Positions 46,001-53,106 of a DNA stretch of 64,000 nucleotides are shown one piece after another. The position numbers and the translations under genes were made by a program. The notes beneath the pieces are model-generated. The model was not told the origin of the DNA. It searched no databases and saw only the letters and a program-made list of their open reading frames with translations. The DNA comes from Hoeflea sp. (GTDB taxonomy: Bacteria; Pseudomonadota; Alphaproteobacteria; Rhizobiales; Rhizobiaceae), in assembly GCA_020637795.1 (NCBI GenBank), contig JACKJT010000001.1, positions 1,426,001 through 1,490,000 on the forward strand. Direction: 5' to 3'. Each line of letters starts with the position of its first letter. The stretch's first letter is position 1.

Positions 46001-46408
46001 TGCCGCAGGCGCGACGACGGCCATCAGCAGGCCCCGGCCATGGGTGAGCAGATCCTCGAGCGTCAGATGGCATTCCCCCTTCGGCGCGCGGCGCTTTCCG
46101 GTGGTGAGCAATTCGCAGAGATGGGCATAGGCCGCCCGATCCTCGGGCCAGACAAGGATGTCCGGCGTTCCTTCCATAAACACCAGCCGGCATCCCGGCG
46201 CGTAGGCAAGGCCGGCCTCCTTCGCCGCCATGTGGCCGCGCACCACGCCGGCCAATGAATTGCGGTCGGTGATGGCGATGCCGCCGAGGCCCAACCGGTG
46301 CGCCTGCACCACCAGCTCCTCGGCATGCGAGGCGCCGCGCAGGAAGGAAAAATTGCTGGCAGCGGCGAGTTCGACATAGGCCGGCCCGGTTGGAGAGATC
46401 TCGTTCAT
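43031..46408 (-). CDS. dnaE2: Error-prone DNA polymerase DnaE2 (ImuC)
   Basis: A 1125-aa C-family DNA polymerase of the damage-induced mutasome. It has the N-terminal PHP domain (SNFSFLRGASHAEELVVQAH), the polymerase palm with catalytic aspartates in PPDIDVDFEHERREEV, and C-terminal OB-fold region (VKVAGLVLVRQRPGSAKGVVFETIEDETG). The C-terminus lacks the tau-binding extension of replicative DnaE1, as expected. The ATG at 46408 overlaps the imuB stop (ATGA). It acts in translesion synthesis with ImuA and ImuB during the SOS response. Confidence 0.96.
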   Translation of the reverse strand: MNEISPTGPAYVELAAASNFSFLRGASHAEELVVQAHRLGLGGIAITDRNSLAGVVRGHMAAKEAGLAYAPGCRLVFMEGTPDILVWPEDRAAYAHLCELLTTGKRRAPKGECHLTLEDLLTHGRGLLMAVVAPAAVTGTGLVSVLERLRTGFPDHLYLAVSRAHGSADQRRMASLARLARELGLPLLAIGDVLYHAPKRRPLQDVLTCIREGRTLATAGTRLEINAERHLKPHAEMLHLFRGYEAAVAQAATLFGRIRFSLDELRYQYPDAPLFEDLGPEPLPAQEALEKLTAIGLKKRYPDGAPEKVLKAIAHETQLIRKLDYAPYFLTVYDIVRFARSQKILCQGRGSAANSAVCYCLEITEVDPGKVDLLFERFISEERNEPPDIDVDFEHERREEVIQYIYAKYGRDRAGLAATVITYRARSAIREVGKVFGLSDDAISAISGTKWGGWSREVDTEDARRAGLDPSDKHLAQMLDLASQITGFPRHLSQHVGGFVITRDKLSSLIPIENAAMEDRTIVEWDKDDLESLGMLKIDVLALGMLTCIRKAFALLDTHYGRRETLSSLPDGDRATYDMICRADTIGVFQIESRAQMSMLPRLKPRCYYDLVIEVAIVRPGPIQGDMVHPYLRRRQGKEPVSFPKKELETVLGKTLGVPLFQEQAMNIAIVAGGFSPGEADKLRRAMATFRRVGTIGSFQTKMVEGMVKNGYEREFAEHCFRQIEGFGEYGFPESHAASFALLVYVSCWLKCHYPDVFCAAILNSQPMGFYAPAQLVRDAREHGVEIRPVDVNCSGWDSTLEPGAEPQPLSPRHRDMKDVMKHAHAVRLGLQHVKGFGEAEALQLMQNRGRGYDSVRDLWMRSGLPRRAIEQLAEADCFRSIGLDRRDALWAVKALDPLSSAERLPLFALADSHDLQKEPDVDLPPMPLGEQVINDYQALSFSLKAHPMSFLRERLAGKGCRPNSDLQDIRIGRQVKVAGLVLVRQRPGSAKGVVFETIEDETGVANIIVWPKVFEKFRAIVLGSRCVGVRGRLQNEDGVIHVVAEYLEDLTPMMAQISDMAGEMGGLANADEVRRPIEDMRPRTKPVARIVRLIREAPELRRDYEELATARAASRALPKGRNFH

Positions 46409-48057
46409 GCGAAGAGCCCGTGCATGTACCATGCCGGCTCACTGGTCTCGCGGCCGTAAAGGCCGTGACGGAACATCCAGAAACGATAGCCCTGGCGGTC
46501 CTCGACGCGGAAGTAATCGCGGGTGCGGGCGCCGCGGCCATCGCGCCACCATTCGCAGGCAATGCGTTCGGGACCTTCGGAACGGGCAACCTCATAGGAG
46601 ACGCCGCGCCAGCGAAACCTGAGCGGCGGGCCGTCGGGCACCTCGGCGATGGTCTGCATCAGTTCCGGCCGGTCGAACAGGATCAATGGCCGGGTGATGA
46701 TCTCGCCGGCGGCTTCCGGTGCGAGCGCCAGCGCGGCATTGCCTGCGGCCGATCTCCGGGCGCCGGGACCGGGGGCGCCAAGATGGGCGACCGGCTGGCG
46801 GCCGAAACTGCGTTCGGGAATATGAGTTTCGGCAAGCACGAAGCGCTGGACCCGATCCAGCCCCAGCCGGGCGCCGAGCCGGTCGACCAGGGCATCATGG
46901 CCCTGCCCGGCGGCTTGATGCGCCATCATCTCGGTCTGCGCGCCCTCGAACGGATCGGCATGGACGACGTCGAGCCGGATCAGGTCGAAACCGAAACCGG
47001 CGTCGAGATCGTCATGCAGGCCGGCGATGCGTTCGGCGAACAGGCGGGCGATCATGCGGGCATCGCGCAGCGGCCTTGCCGTCTGCACGCCAAGTTCGCT
47101 GACATGGCCATCGACCCGGAACAGCTTGAGCCGGCAGCGGCGCAGGCCGAGGCCGCGGCGCTCCAGCGGCTCGATGATGCCGGCAGCGAGTGCGGCGATC
47201 ACATGGCTGATCTCGTCCTGGTGGGTGACCGGTTCGGCGAAGCGGCGCTCGGTGGAGAGCTCCGCCACCGGCATGATCGGCGAGATCGCCTCCGCCTCGC
47301 GGCCCAGGGCCTGGTCGAGCCGCTGCATCAGCCGGGCGCCGAAACGGGCGGCCAGCGGGGCGCGCGGCAGGCCGGCGATGCAGCCGACGGTCTTGAGGCC
47401 GACGCGACCGAGCGAGGCGACCATGTCCGGCGGCAGGCGCAGGCCGCTGAGCGTCAGCGGCAGCACCGCATCGCCATGCGCGCCCTCGGCGATGATCCGC
47501 TCCTGGCCATAGCGCGCCATGGCCCAGGCGGCGCCCGGCGTGTCGGCGAGGCAGAGCCGGACGTGAAAGCCCTGTGCGCGCAGCCTTGCCTCCAGGTCGG
47601 CGACCAACGCTTCTTCGCCGCCAAGCAGATGGGCGCAGCCGGTTATGTCCATGAACAGGCCGTGATCACGTTCAGAAGCAGGGTCCGAACTGAGCGCGAC
47701 AAGCGGCGTGTAGCGTTCGCACCAGCCGGCGATCTTCAAGAGCAGCGCCCGGTTCGCCTCGTCGTCGGCCGGATGGCAGTCAAGGCCGGGCACCAGCGCA
47801 CGGGCATCGCTGAGGGTCTGGTTCAGCTTGATGCCGCGGGCGCGGGCGCGCTTATCGAGCGCGACGATGCGGATGGCGTTCCTGACCGTATCGGTGACGA
47901 CGACAGGCGGCGCGTCAGGATGCGCGTCCAAAATCCTGCCGGCGATCCAGGACTTGCCCCATCTGGCCCGGTGCACCCGGTCGGTCGGCAGATGCGGGAA
48001 GGCGATCGAGAGAATGCGCTGGCGGCTTGCTGCGTGAGGCTGGATGGGGTGCGGCAT
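46405..48057 (-). CDS. imuB: ImuB, catalytically inactive Y-family polymerase-like mutasome protein
   Basis: A 550-aa Y-family-like protein that bridges DnaE2 and the beta clamp. It begins RILSIAFPHLPTDRVHR, in place of the metal-binding D-x-D region of active Y-family polymerases, consistent with the known loss of catalysis in ImuB. The helix-hairpin-helix-like segment ASLGRVGLKTVGCIAGLPRAPLAARFG is present. The C-terminal YFRVEDRQGYRFWMFRHGLYG is typical of ImuB. The start at 48057 lies inside imuA, giving a 143-bp overlap. Confidence 0.94.
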   Translation of the reverse strand: MPHPIQPHAASRQRILSIAFPHLPTDRVHRARWGKSWIAGRILDAHPDAPPVVVTDTVRNAIRIVALDKRARARGIKLNQTLSDARALVPGLDCHPADDEANRALLLKIAGWCERYTPLVALSSDPASERDHGLFMDITGCAHLLGGEEALVADLEARLRAQGFHVRLCLADTPGAAWAMARYGQERIIAEGAHGDAVLPLTLSGLRLPPDMVASLGRVGLKTVGCIAGLPRAPLAARFGARLMQRLDQALGREAEAISPIMPVAELSTERRFAEPVTHQDEISHVIAALAAGIIEPLERRGLGLRRCRLKLFRVDGHVSELGVQTARPLRDARMIARLFAERIAGLHDDLDAGFGFDLIRLDVVHADPFEGAQTEMMAHQAAGQGHDALVDRLGARLGLDRVQRFVLAETHIPERSFGRQPVAHLGAPGPGARRSAAGNAALALAPEAAGEIITRPLILFDRPELMQTIAEVPDGPPLRFRWRGVSYEVARSEGPERIACEWWRDGRGARTRDYFRVEDRQGYRFWMFRHGLYGRETSEPAWYMHGLFA

Positions 48058-48814
48058 GATGGAAACTTCTGTCTTTGGGGTTCCAGGCTAAAAGCCATTG
48101 GCCGGTCCGTCCGGCGCGGTTGCGTTCCAGCGTGAGCAACAGCCGCATTGCCCCCACGCCACGTTCAAGAATGTCGTCCGCCCCCGATATCTCCGTGTTC
48201 ACCCGCCAGCGCGTGGCCGCCGCGCTGGCCTCCTCCTCGCCGCTCTGGCGCAGCGTCAGCGCCAGCACGCCGCTTTGCCGCGCGCGCAGCATCAGCCGCC
48301 GCGTGGCGGTGATGTCGAAGCGCCCCGGATTGCCCTTGATCTGAAAGATCAGCGCCGCCAGCCCGTTGCATCCCGCCGCCTCATCGGCCGCCCACATGGC
48401 GCCCTGCAGATCGCCCGGCTCGACAATCGTGATCAATGACGGGTCGAGCCCGTACTGGGCGAGGCCCGCCGGGAAAAGCCCGCCGCCATCGACACGGGTG
48501 GCCGGACCGCTGATCCAGACGATGCCGCTGCGCCCGGAGCGACCAGCCTCAATGGCGCGGGCAGCGAGCCCGAGCGCAAATCCGGTGGCGGCACCGATGT
48601 CGCGCGCCAGCGGGCTGCGCACCTCGTGCAATCCGCCGCAGGCGAGCCCGCCGTCGAGACAGTGATCGACCGCGCTGGCGCCGAGCGGCAATGGTCGAGC
48701 CTCGCTTGCGTCACCAAGCGCCATCCCCCGGTGCGCCCGATACGCCTGGGCCTCATAGGCGCGGGTGCGCGCCTTCAAGATATCGGTCGCGGTCTGCAGC
48801 CTCGAAAGACTCAT
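47915..48814 (-). CDS. imuA: ImuA, RecA-like SOS mutasome protein
   Basis: A 299-aa SulA/RecA-like protein first in the imuA-imuB-dnaE2 operon. It has the region GGLACGGLHEVRSPLARDIGAATGFALGLAARAI where RecA has its ATP site, followed by IVWISGPATRVDGGGLFPAGLAQYGLDPS. The last 45 or so residues are encoded in the overlap with imuB and look low-complexity (HPASRSKPPAHSLDRLPASADRPG). ATG 48814 sits 15 bp after a LexA box. Confidence 0.93.
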   Translation of the reverse strand: MSLSRLQTATDILKARTRAYEAQAYRAHRGMALGDASEARPLPLGASAVDHCLDGGLACGGLHEVRSPLARDIGAATGFALGLAARAIEAGRSGRSGIVWISGPATRVDGGGLFPAGLAQYGLDPSLITIVEPGDLQGAMWAADEAAGCNGLAALIFQIKGNPGRFDITATRRLMLRARQSGVLALTLRQSGEEEASAAATRWRVNTEISGADDILERGVGAMRLLLTLERNRAGRTGQWLLAWNPKDRSFHHAAPHPASRSKPPAHSLDRLPASADRPGAPGQMGQVLDRRQDFGRAS

Positions 48815-48828
48815 GCTTGATCCAACTT

Positions 48829-48843
48829 GTTCCTGTTATGTTC
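48829..48843. promoter_or_regulatory. LexA (SOS) box, alphaproteobacterial type
   Basis: GTTC-N7-GTTC is exact: GTTC at 48829-48832 and GTTC at 48840-48843 with seven bases between. This direct repeat is the established LexA site of Alphaproteobacteria and lies 14 bp before the imuA start codon, so the mutasome is SOS-controlled. Confidence 0.92.
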
Positions 48844-48967
48844 TAATAAACACCGGACTCGGCGCGAGAGTCAATCGGATGATTTGTGGACAAGAACAGA
48901 GGGGATCTTTTACCGGACGGCACAAGCCATCCGGCGCATACGCTTCAGCCGGACCAGGCCGCAACGA

Positions 48968-50494
48968 TCACATCACCGCGCCCATCTGCCAGGGCACGAA
49001 CTCGGCGCCGCCGAAACCGAGTTGCTCGCTCTTGGTCTGCTCGCCGGAAGCCACGCGCAGGAACAGCTCGAAGATCTCGCGGCCCTTGTCCTCCAGGCTG
49101 ACCGCTTCGGTGATGATGTCACCGCAGTTCACATCCATGTCCTCGGACATGCGGCCGTACATTTCCGAATTGGTGGCAAGCTTGATGCAGGGCGTCGGCT
49201 TGTAGCCCGACACCGATCCGCGGCCGGTGGTAAAGGCGATAAGGTTGGCGCCCGAGGCGATCTGTCCGGTGACCGAACAGGGGTCGTAGCCGGGAGAATC
49301 CATGAACACGAAACCGCGCTCGGTGATCGGCTCGGCGAACTTGTAGACCTGGGTCAGCGGCGCGGTGCCGCCCTTGGCCACGGCGCCCAGCGATTTTTCG
49401 AGGATGGTGGTCAGGCCACCCTTCTTGTTGCCAGGCGAGGGATTGTTGTCCATTTCGCCGCCGTTGCGCGCGGCGTAATCCTCCCACCAGTGAATGCGCT
49501 CGACGATCTTGGCGCCGACCTCGGGCGTGACCGCGCGGCGGGTGAGCAGGTGTTCGGCGCCGTAGATTTCAGAGGTCTCCGACAGGATGGTGGTGCCACC
49601 ATGAGCGACCAGCAGATCGGATGCGGCGCCGAGCGCCGGGTTGGCGGTGATGCCGGAATAGCCGTCCGAGCCGCCGCATTGCATGCCGATCACCAGGTGT
49701 TCGAGGCCTGCGGGCGCACGGGTGATCCTGTTGGCCTCCGCTGCCATTTCCTTCAGCTGCTCGACGCCGCGCTCTATGGTCTTGCGGGTGCCCCCAGATT
49801 GCTGGATGGTCATGTAGCGGAAATTGCCGTCGGCGCGCATGCGGCCGCGGCCGACCAGGTCGGGGATCTGCATGACCTCGCAGCCAAGACCCAACAGCAG
49901 GATGCCGGCGAAGTTCGGATTGCGGGCATAGCCCTGCAGGGTGCGGAACAGGGTGTCGTAGCCCTCGTCGCTTCCCGACATGCCGCAGCCGGTGCCGTGG
50001 ACGATCGGCACGACACCGTCGACATTTTCGAACTCCTCGAGCCAGCCCTGCTTCTCCACCGCCTCGGCGATAAAACGGGCGACGGAGCCGGAGCAGTTTA
50101 CCGAGGTGAGAATGCCGAGATAGTTGCGGGTGCCGACGCTTCCATCGGCCCGGTGATAGCCCATGAAATGACGCTTCTCGGCAGGGGCGGCGAGCGGCCG
50201 GACCTCGGTCGAGAATTCCTGCGCCTCGGCGTGACCGCCCATGCCGAGATTTTGCACATGAACGTGCTCGCCGGGCGCGATGGCGCGGGTGGCGATGCCG
50301 ATGGTCTGGCCGTAACGGAGAACCTTCTCGCCTTCGGCAATCGGGCGCACGGCAATCTTGTGACCGCGCGCGATCGGTTCGGCGAGCGGGACGTCGAGCC
50401 CGGGCACCGTCGCACCGCCGGCAAGGTCCTTGAGGGCGATGATCACGTTGTCGGCTGCGTTGAGGCGGATGGTCTGCGGGATATCTCTTGTCAT
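48968..50494 (-). CDS. UxaA-family sugar-acid dehydratase (altronate dehydratase type)
   Basis: A 508-aa iron-dependent hydro-lyase of the UxaA/GarD family. The N-terminal 95 residues are a SAF domain (IALKDLAGGATVPGLDVPLAEPIARGHKIAVRPI). The main domain has conserved Cys motifs such as LTSVNCSGSVARFI, GTGCGMSGSDEGYD, GLGCEVMQIPDL, MQCGGSDGYSGITANPALG, YDPCSVTG and DVNCGD. Known members dehydrate D-altronate or D-galactarate. Here it is divergent from a GntR regulator and near an AKR and a FucU-like mutarotase, so a deoxy-sugar acid is as likely as altronate. Confidence 0.88.
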   Translation of the reverse strand: MTRDIPQTIRLNAADNVIIALKDLAGGATVPGLDVPLAEPIARGHKIAVRPIAEGEKVLRYGQTIGIATRAIAPGEHVHVQNLGMGGHAEAQEFSTEVRPLAAPAEKRHFMGYHRADGSVGTRNYLGILTSVNCSGSVARFIAEAVEKQGWLEEFENVDGVVPIVHGTGCGMSGSDEGYDTLFRTLQGYARNPNFAGILLLGLGCEVMQIPDLVGRGRMRADGNFRYMTIQQSGGTRKTIERGVEQLKEMAAEANRITRAPAGLEHLVIGMQCGGSDGYSGITANPALGAASDLLVAHGGTTILSETSEIYGAEHLLTRRAVTPEVGAKIVERIHWWEDYAARNGGEMDNNPSPGNKKGGLTTILEKSLGAVAKGGTAPLTQVYKFAEPITERGFVFMDSPGYDPCSVTGQIASGANLIAFTTGRGSVSGYKPTPCIKLATNSEMYGRMSEDMDVNCGDIITEAVSLEDKGREIFELFLRVASGEQTKSEQLGFGGAEFVPWQMGAVM

Positions 50495-50577
50495 CGGTCA
50501 GAGCGCTTCGTGGTTGCAAAGCCGGATCGGGACCTGATCTGAGGCCGGATCGTGGCTTGACAGGAGGATAACTCTAT

Positions 50578-50589
50578 CTAACATGTTAG
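50578..50589. promoter_or_regulatory. Palindrome CTAACATGTTAG before the GntR gene
   Basis: A perfect 12-bp palindrome ends one base before the GntR start codon and is 84 bp upstream of the divergent uxaA-type gene. It is a good candidate operator for that regulator. It also occupies the place where a ribosome-binding site should be. Confidence 0.65.
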
Positions 50590-50590
50590 T

Positions 50591-51325
50591 ATGCCAGTCA
50601 GCGAGGATAGTCCACTGCGAGACGCGAAAAAATCCGTTCCCGCGCTTCAGCCCCTGGATGACTTTCCCGGCTCGCTTTCCCAGAAAGTCTACATGTCGCT
50701 GAAGCAGGCGATCCTGTCGCTGGCCTTCCGGCCCGGCGAACTGATGCAGAAGTCCGAGATCTGCAAACAGCTGGGCGTCTCGCGTTCACCGGTGACGGAA
50801 GCCATGGCGCGGCTCGCCAGCGAAGGCCTGGCCGATATCGTGCCGCAGGCGGGAACCTACGTGACGCGGTTCTCGATGGCGGAAATCCGCGAGGGGGCCT
50901 TCCTACGCGAGGCGCTGGAGCTGGCGGCGGTCGAGCGCGTCGCCACCACGATCACCGAGGAGCAGCTGGTGCTGCTCAAGCGCAACCTGCGCATCCAGGA
51001 AGCGCTGATGCAGGACGGCGACACGGCCGGCTTTCACCAGATGGACGCAGAGATGCACGAGCTGATCCTGTCGTTCACCGGATACCGGCGGCTGGCATCG
51101 CTGGCGGAAACGGCCTGGATCCACGTCAATCGCGCGCGCCAACTCAACCTGCCGATGCCGCGGCGGATGCAGGCCACGCTCGAGGAACACAAGGCCATCG
51201 TCGCGGCGCTCGAAGCGGGCGATCCGGAAGCCGCTCGCAAGGCGACGCGGCATCATCTCGGCCAATTGATCCTGCTGCTCGAGCCGCTGGTCGACGAACG
51301 GCCGGAGCTTTTTACCAGCGGCTAG
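50591..51325 (+). CDS. GntR-family regulator, FCD/FadR subfamily
   Basis: A 244-aa regulator. The winged helix lies at about 28-95 (LSQKVYMSLKQAILSLAFRPGELMQKSEICKQLGVSRSPVTEAMARLASEGL). The FCD effector domain follows, with metal-ligand-type residues (DAEMHELIL and a C-terminal ATRHHLGQ). It is divergent from the UxaA-type gene and presumably controls it and perhaps the AKR/fucU genes beyond. The ATG 50591 has no Shine-Dalgarno at proper spacing (AGGAGG is 23 bases away), so leaderless translation or a later start is possible. Confidence 0.88.
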   Translation: MPVSEDSPLRDAKKSVPALQPLDDFPGSLSQKVYMSLKQAILSLAFRPGELMQKSEICKQLGVSRSPVTEAMARLASEGLADIVPQAGTYVTRFSMAEIREGAFLREALELAAVERVATTITEEQLVLLKRNLRIQEALMQDGDTAGFHQMDAEMHELILSFTGYRRLASLAETAWIHVNRARQLNLPMPRRMQATLEEHKAIVAALEAGDPEAARKATRHHLGQLILLLEPLVDERPELFTSG

Positions 51326-51357
51326 AGCGCCATACGCGAAGTATGGTGACGATTGGA

Positions 51358-52386
51358 TCAGGCGCCAACCGGTGCATCCTGGCGCATCAGCCCTTCGGTC
51401 TTCAGGTCGGTCCAGAGCGCTGGCGGGATTTCCGCGCTGGCGGCGACCGCGTTGGCTTCCATCTCAGCCACCCCCTGCCCGCCCGGAATCACCGTGACGA
51501 CGGCCGGATGGCGCAGTGGAAACTGGAACGCCGCATCGACCATACGCACAGTATGGCGTTCGCAGACCGCCTGAATGCGTGCCACCCGGTCCAGGATCGC
51601 CTGTGGCGCGGGATCGTAATTGTAGAAAGCCCCAGGCTTCGGCCCGGTCGCCAGAATGCCGGAATTGTAGGGGCCGCCGATGACGATGCCGATGCCGCGC
51701 TGTTCGGCCAGCGGCAGGAATGTCTCGAGCGCTTCCTGCTCCAAAAGCGTGTAGCGGCCGGCCAGCAGGAACAGGTCGAAATCGCCGCGCTCGGTCAGCC
51801 ACTGGCAGGCCTGCCATTCGTTGACGCCGGCGCCGAAGGCCTTGATGACGCCCTGATCGCGCAGCGCAACCAGCGCCTTGTAACCGCCCGCCATCAGCTC
51901 TTCGAGCCGGGCGTCGCGCGCTGCCTCGTTGCCATGGGTGAAGACATCGAGATCATGGGCGTAGAGGATATCGATGCTGTCGACGCCGAGCCGCTCCAGC
52001 GAGAATTCGAGCGAGCGCATGACGCCGTCATAGCTGTAGTCGTAGACTTCACGACGTGTGGGCACATCGAAGAACTTGCCCTCGCCTGTGCGTTCCTCCC
52101 CCGGTTCACAGCGGCGCAGGAGGCGTCCGATCTTGGTCGAGAGCACGTAGTCGCCGCGTGGCTTGCCGCGCAGGAAGCGGTTCAAACGGGTCTCGGCAAG
52201 CCCGAGCCCGTAGAGCGGCGCGGTGTCGTAATAGCGGACGCCGAGATCCCAGGCTTTGGTCAGCACCGCATGGGCCTCATCGTCAGAGATGGCGCGATAG
52301 AGATTGCCGAGCGGCGCCGTGCCGAAGCCGAGCTCGGTGAATGTCAGCCCGCCATTGCCGGTCCGGTCCCAGTGGCGTGTCTTCAT
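51358..52386 (-). CDS. Aldo-keto reductase, L-fucose/D-threo-aldose 1-dehydrogenase type
   Basis: A 342-aa AKR. The catalytic tetrad is visible: Asp in RYYDTAPLYG, Tyr in the same segment, Lys in LSTKIGRLL and His in ILYAHDLD. The insertion RRCEPGEERTGEGKFFDVPTRREVYDYSYDG is characteristic of the D-threo-aldose dehydrogenase/pyridoxal 4-dehydrogenase branch. Proximity of a FucU-like mutarotase supports oxidation of L-fucose (or a similar aldose) to its lactone. It converges with GntR and is divergent from fucU. Confidence 0.82.
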   Translation of the reverse strand: MKTRHWDRTGNGGLTFTELGFGTAPLGNLYRAISDDEAHAVLTKAWDLGVRYYDTAPLYGLGLAETRLNRFLRGKPRGDYVLSTKIGRLLRRCEPGEERTGEGKFFDVPTRREVYDYSYDGVMRSLEFSLERLGVDSIDILYAHDLDVFTHGNEAARDARLEELMAGGYKALVALRDQGVIKAFGAGVNEWQACQWLTERGDFDLFLLAGRYTLLEQEALETFLPLAEQRGIGIVIGGPYNSGILATGPKPGAFYNYDPAPQAILDRVARIQAVCERHTVRMVDAAFQFPLRHPAVVTVIPGGQGVAEMEANAVAASAEIPPALWTDLKTEGLMRQDAPVGA

Positions 52387-52589
52387 ATGCGTAAGCTCCT
52401 CCCTGTCCGCCCGGCAACCTAGCCGATCCTTTCACGAATCGCATCTCTCCTGTTGCCTGAGACAGCACTTTGCAGTGGGAGAACCCGCCTCCATGGCGAT
52501 TGGGCTTGAATGGCGGGCTGTCCAGCGGCAGGATCGGGGCAAAGCGCGGCTCCGGCAACGGCGCGCAAGGACATCACCGGGAGGACTTC

Positions 52590-53042
52590 ATGCTCAAGGG
52601 ACTGGATCCGCGGCTCAATGCCGAGGTGCTTTACGCGCTTCGCGCCATGGGACACGGCGACACGCTGATTATCGCGGACACGAACTTTCCATCCGACACG
52701 CTGGCCCGCCAGACGGTGCTGGGGGAGTTGCTGAGGATGGATAATCTGACTTCGGCCCAGGCGGCGGAAGCGGTGCTGTCGGTGCTGCCGCTCGACACCT
52801 TTGTCGATGATTTCGCCGGCCGGATGGAAATCGTCGGCAGCCCGGATGAAATCGCACCGGTGCAGGCGGAAGTCCAGGCGGTGATTGATACGGCGGAAGG
52901 CAGGCCGCGGCCGATGGCCGGCATCGAGCGCTTCGCCTTCTACGACATGGCCAAACAGGCCTATGCGGTGATCCAGACCGGCGAACGGCGGTTCTACGGC
53001 TGCTTCATGCTACGCAAGGGCGTTATCCCGCCGGACGCATAA
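52590..53042 (+). CDS. fucU: RbsD/FucU-family sugar mutarotase
   Basis: A 150-aa protein of the FucU/RbsD family interconverting alpha- and beta-anomers of fucose or ribose. The key signature LRAMGHGDTLIIADTNFPSDT corresponds to the conserved MGHGD-(I/L)-x-(I/L)-AD-A/T-N-FP segment, and YGCFMLRKGVI closes the protein. ATG 52590 with GGGAGG upstream is chosen; the longer frame adds a 40-residue Arg-rich tail. FucU rather than RbsD by the NFP motif and the neighbouring AKR. Confidence 0.85.
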   Translation: MLKGLDPRLNAEVLYALRAMGHGDTLIIADTNFPSDTLARQTVLGELLRMDNLTSAQAAEAVLSVLPLDTFVDDFAGRMEIVGSPDEIAPVQAEVQAVIDTAEGRPRPMAGIERFAFYDMAKQAYAVIQTGERRFYGCFMLRKGVIPPDA

Positions 53043-53106
53043 GGGCCGGGACAACCCGTCACATCACGCTCGAGCGGCAACCGGCGACGGCATCCCGTCA
53101 GCCCGT

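Noticed and set aside
44060..46258. 732-aa open frame on the plus strand
   Set aside because: Complement of dnaE2 with shadow composition (Ala, Gly, Asp, Gln, Leu) and no domains.
48968..50494. Sulfolactate sulfo-lyase (SuyAB) for the DHPS pathway
   Set aside because: SuyA and SuyB are two separate UxaA-related subunits; this is a full-length fused 508-aa protein 6 kb away beside sugar-type genes and its own regulator.
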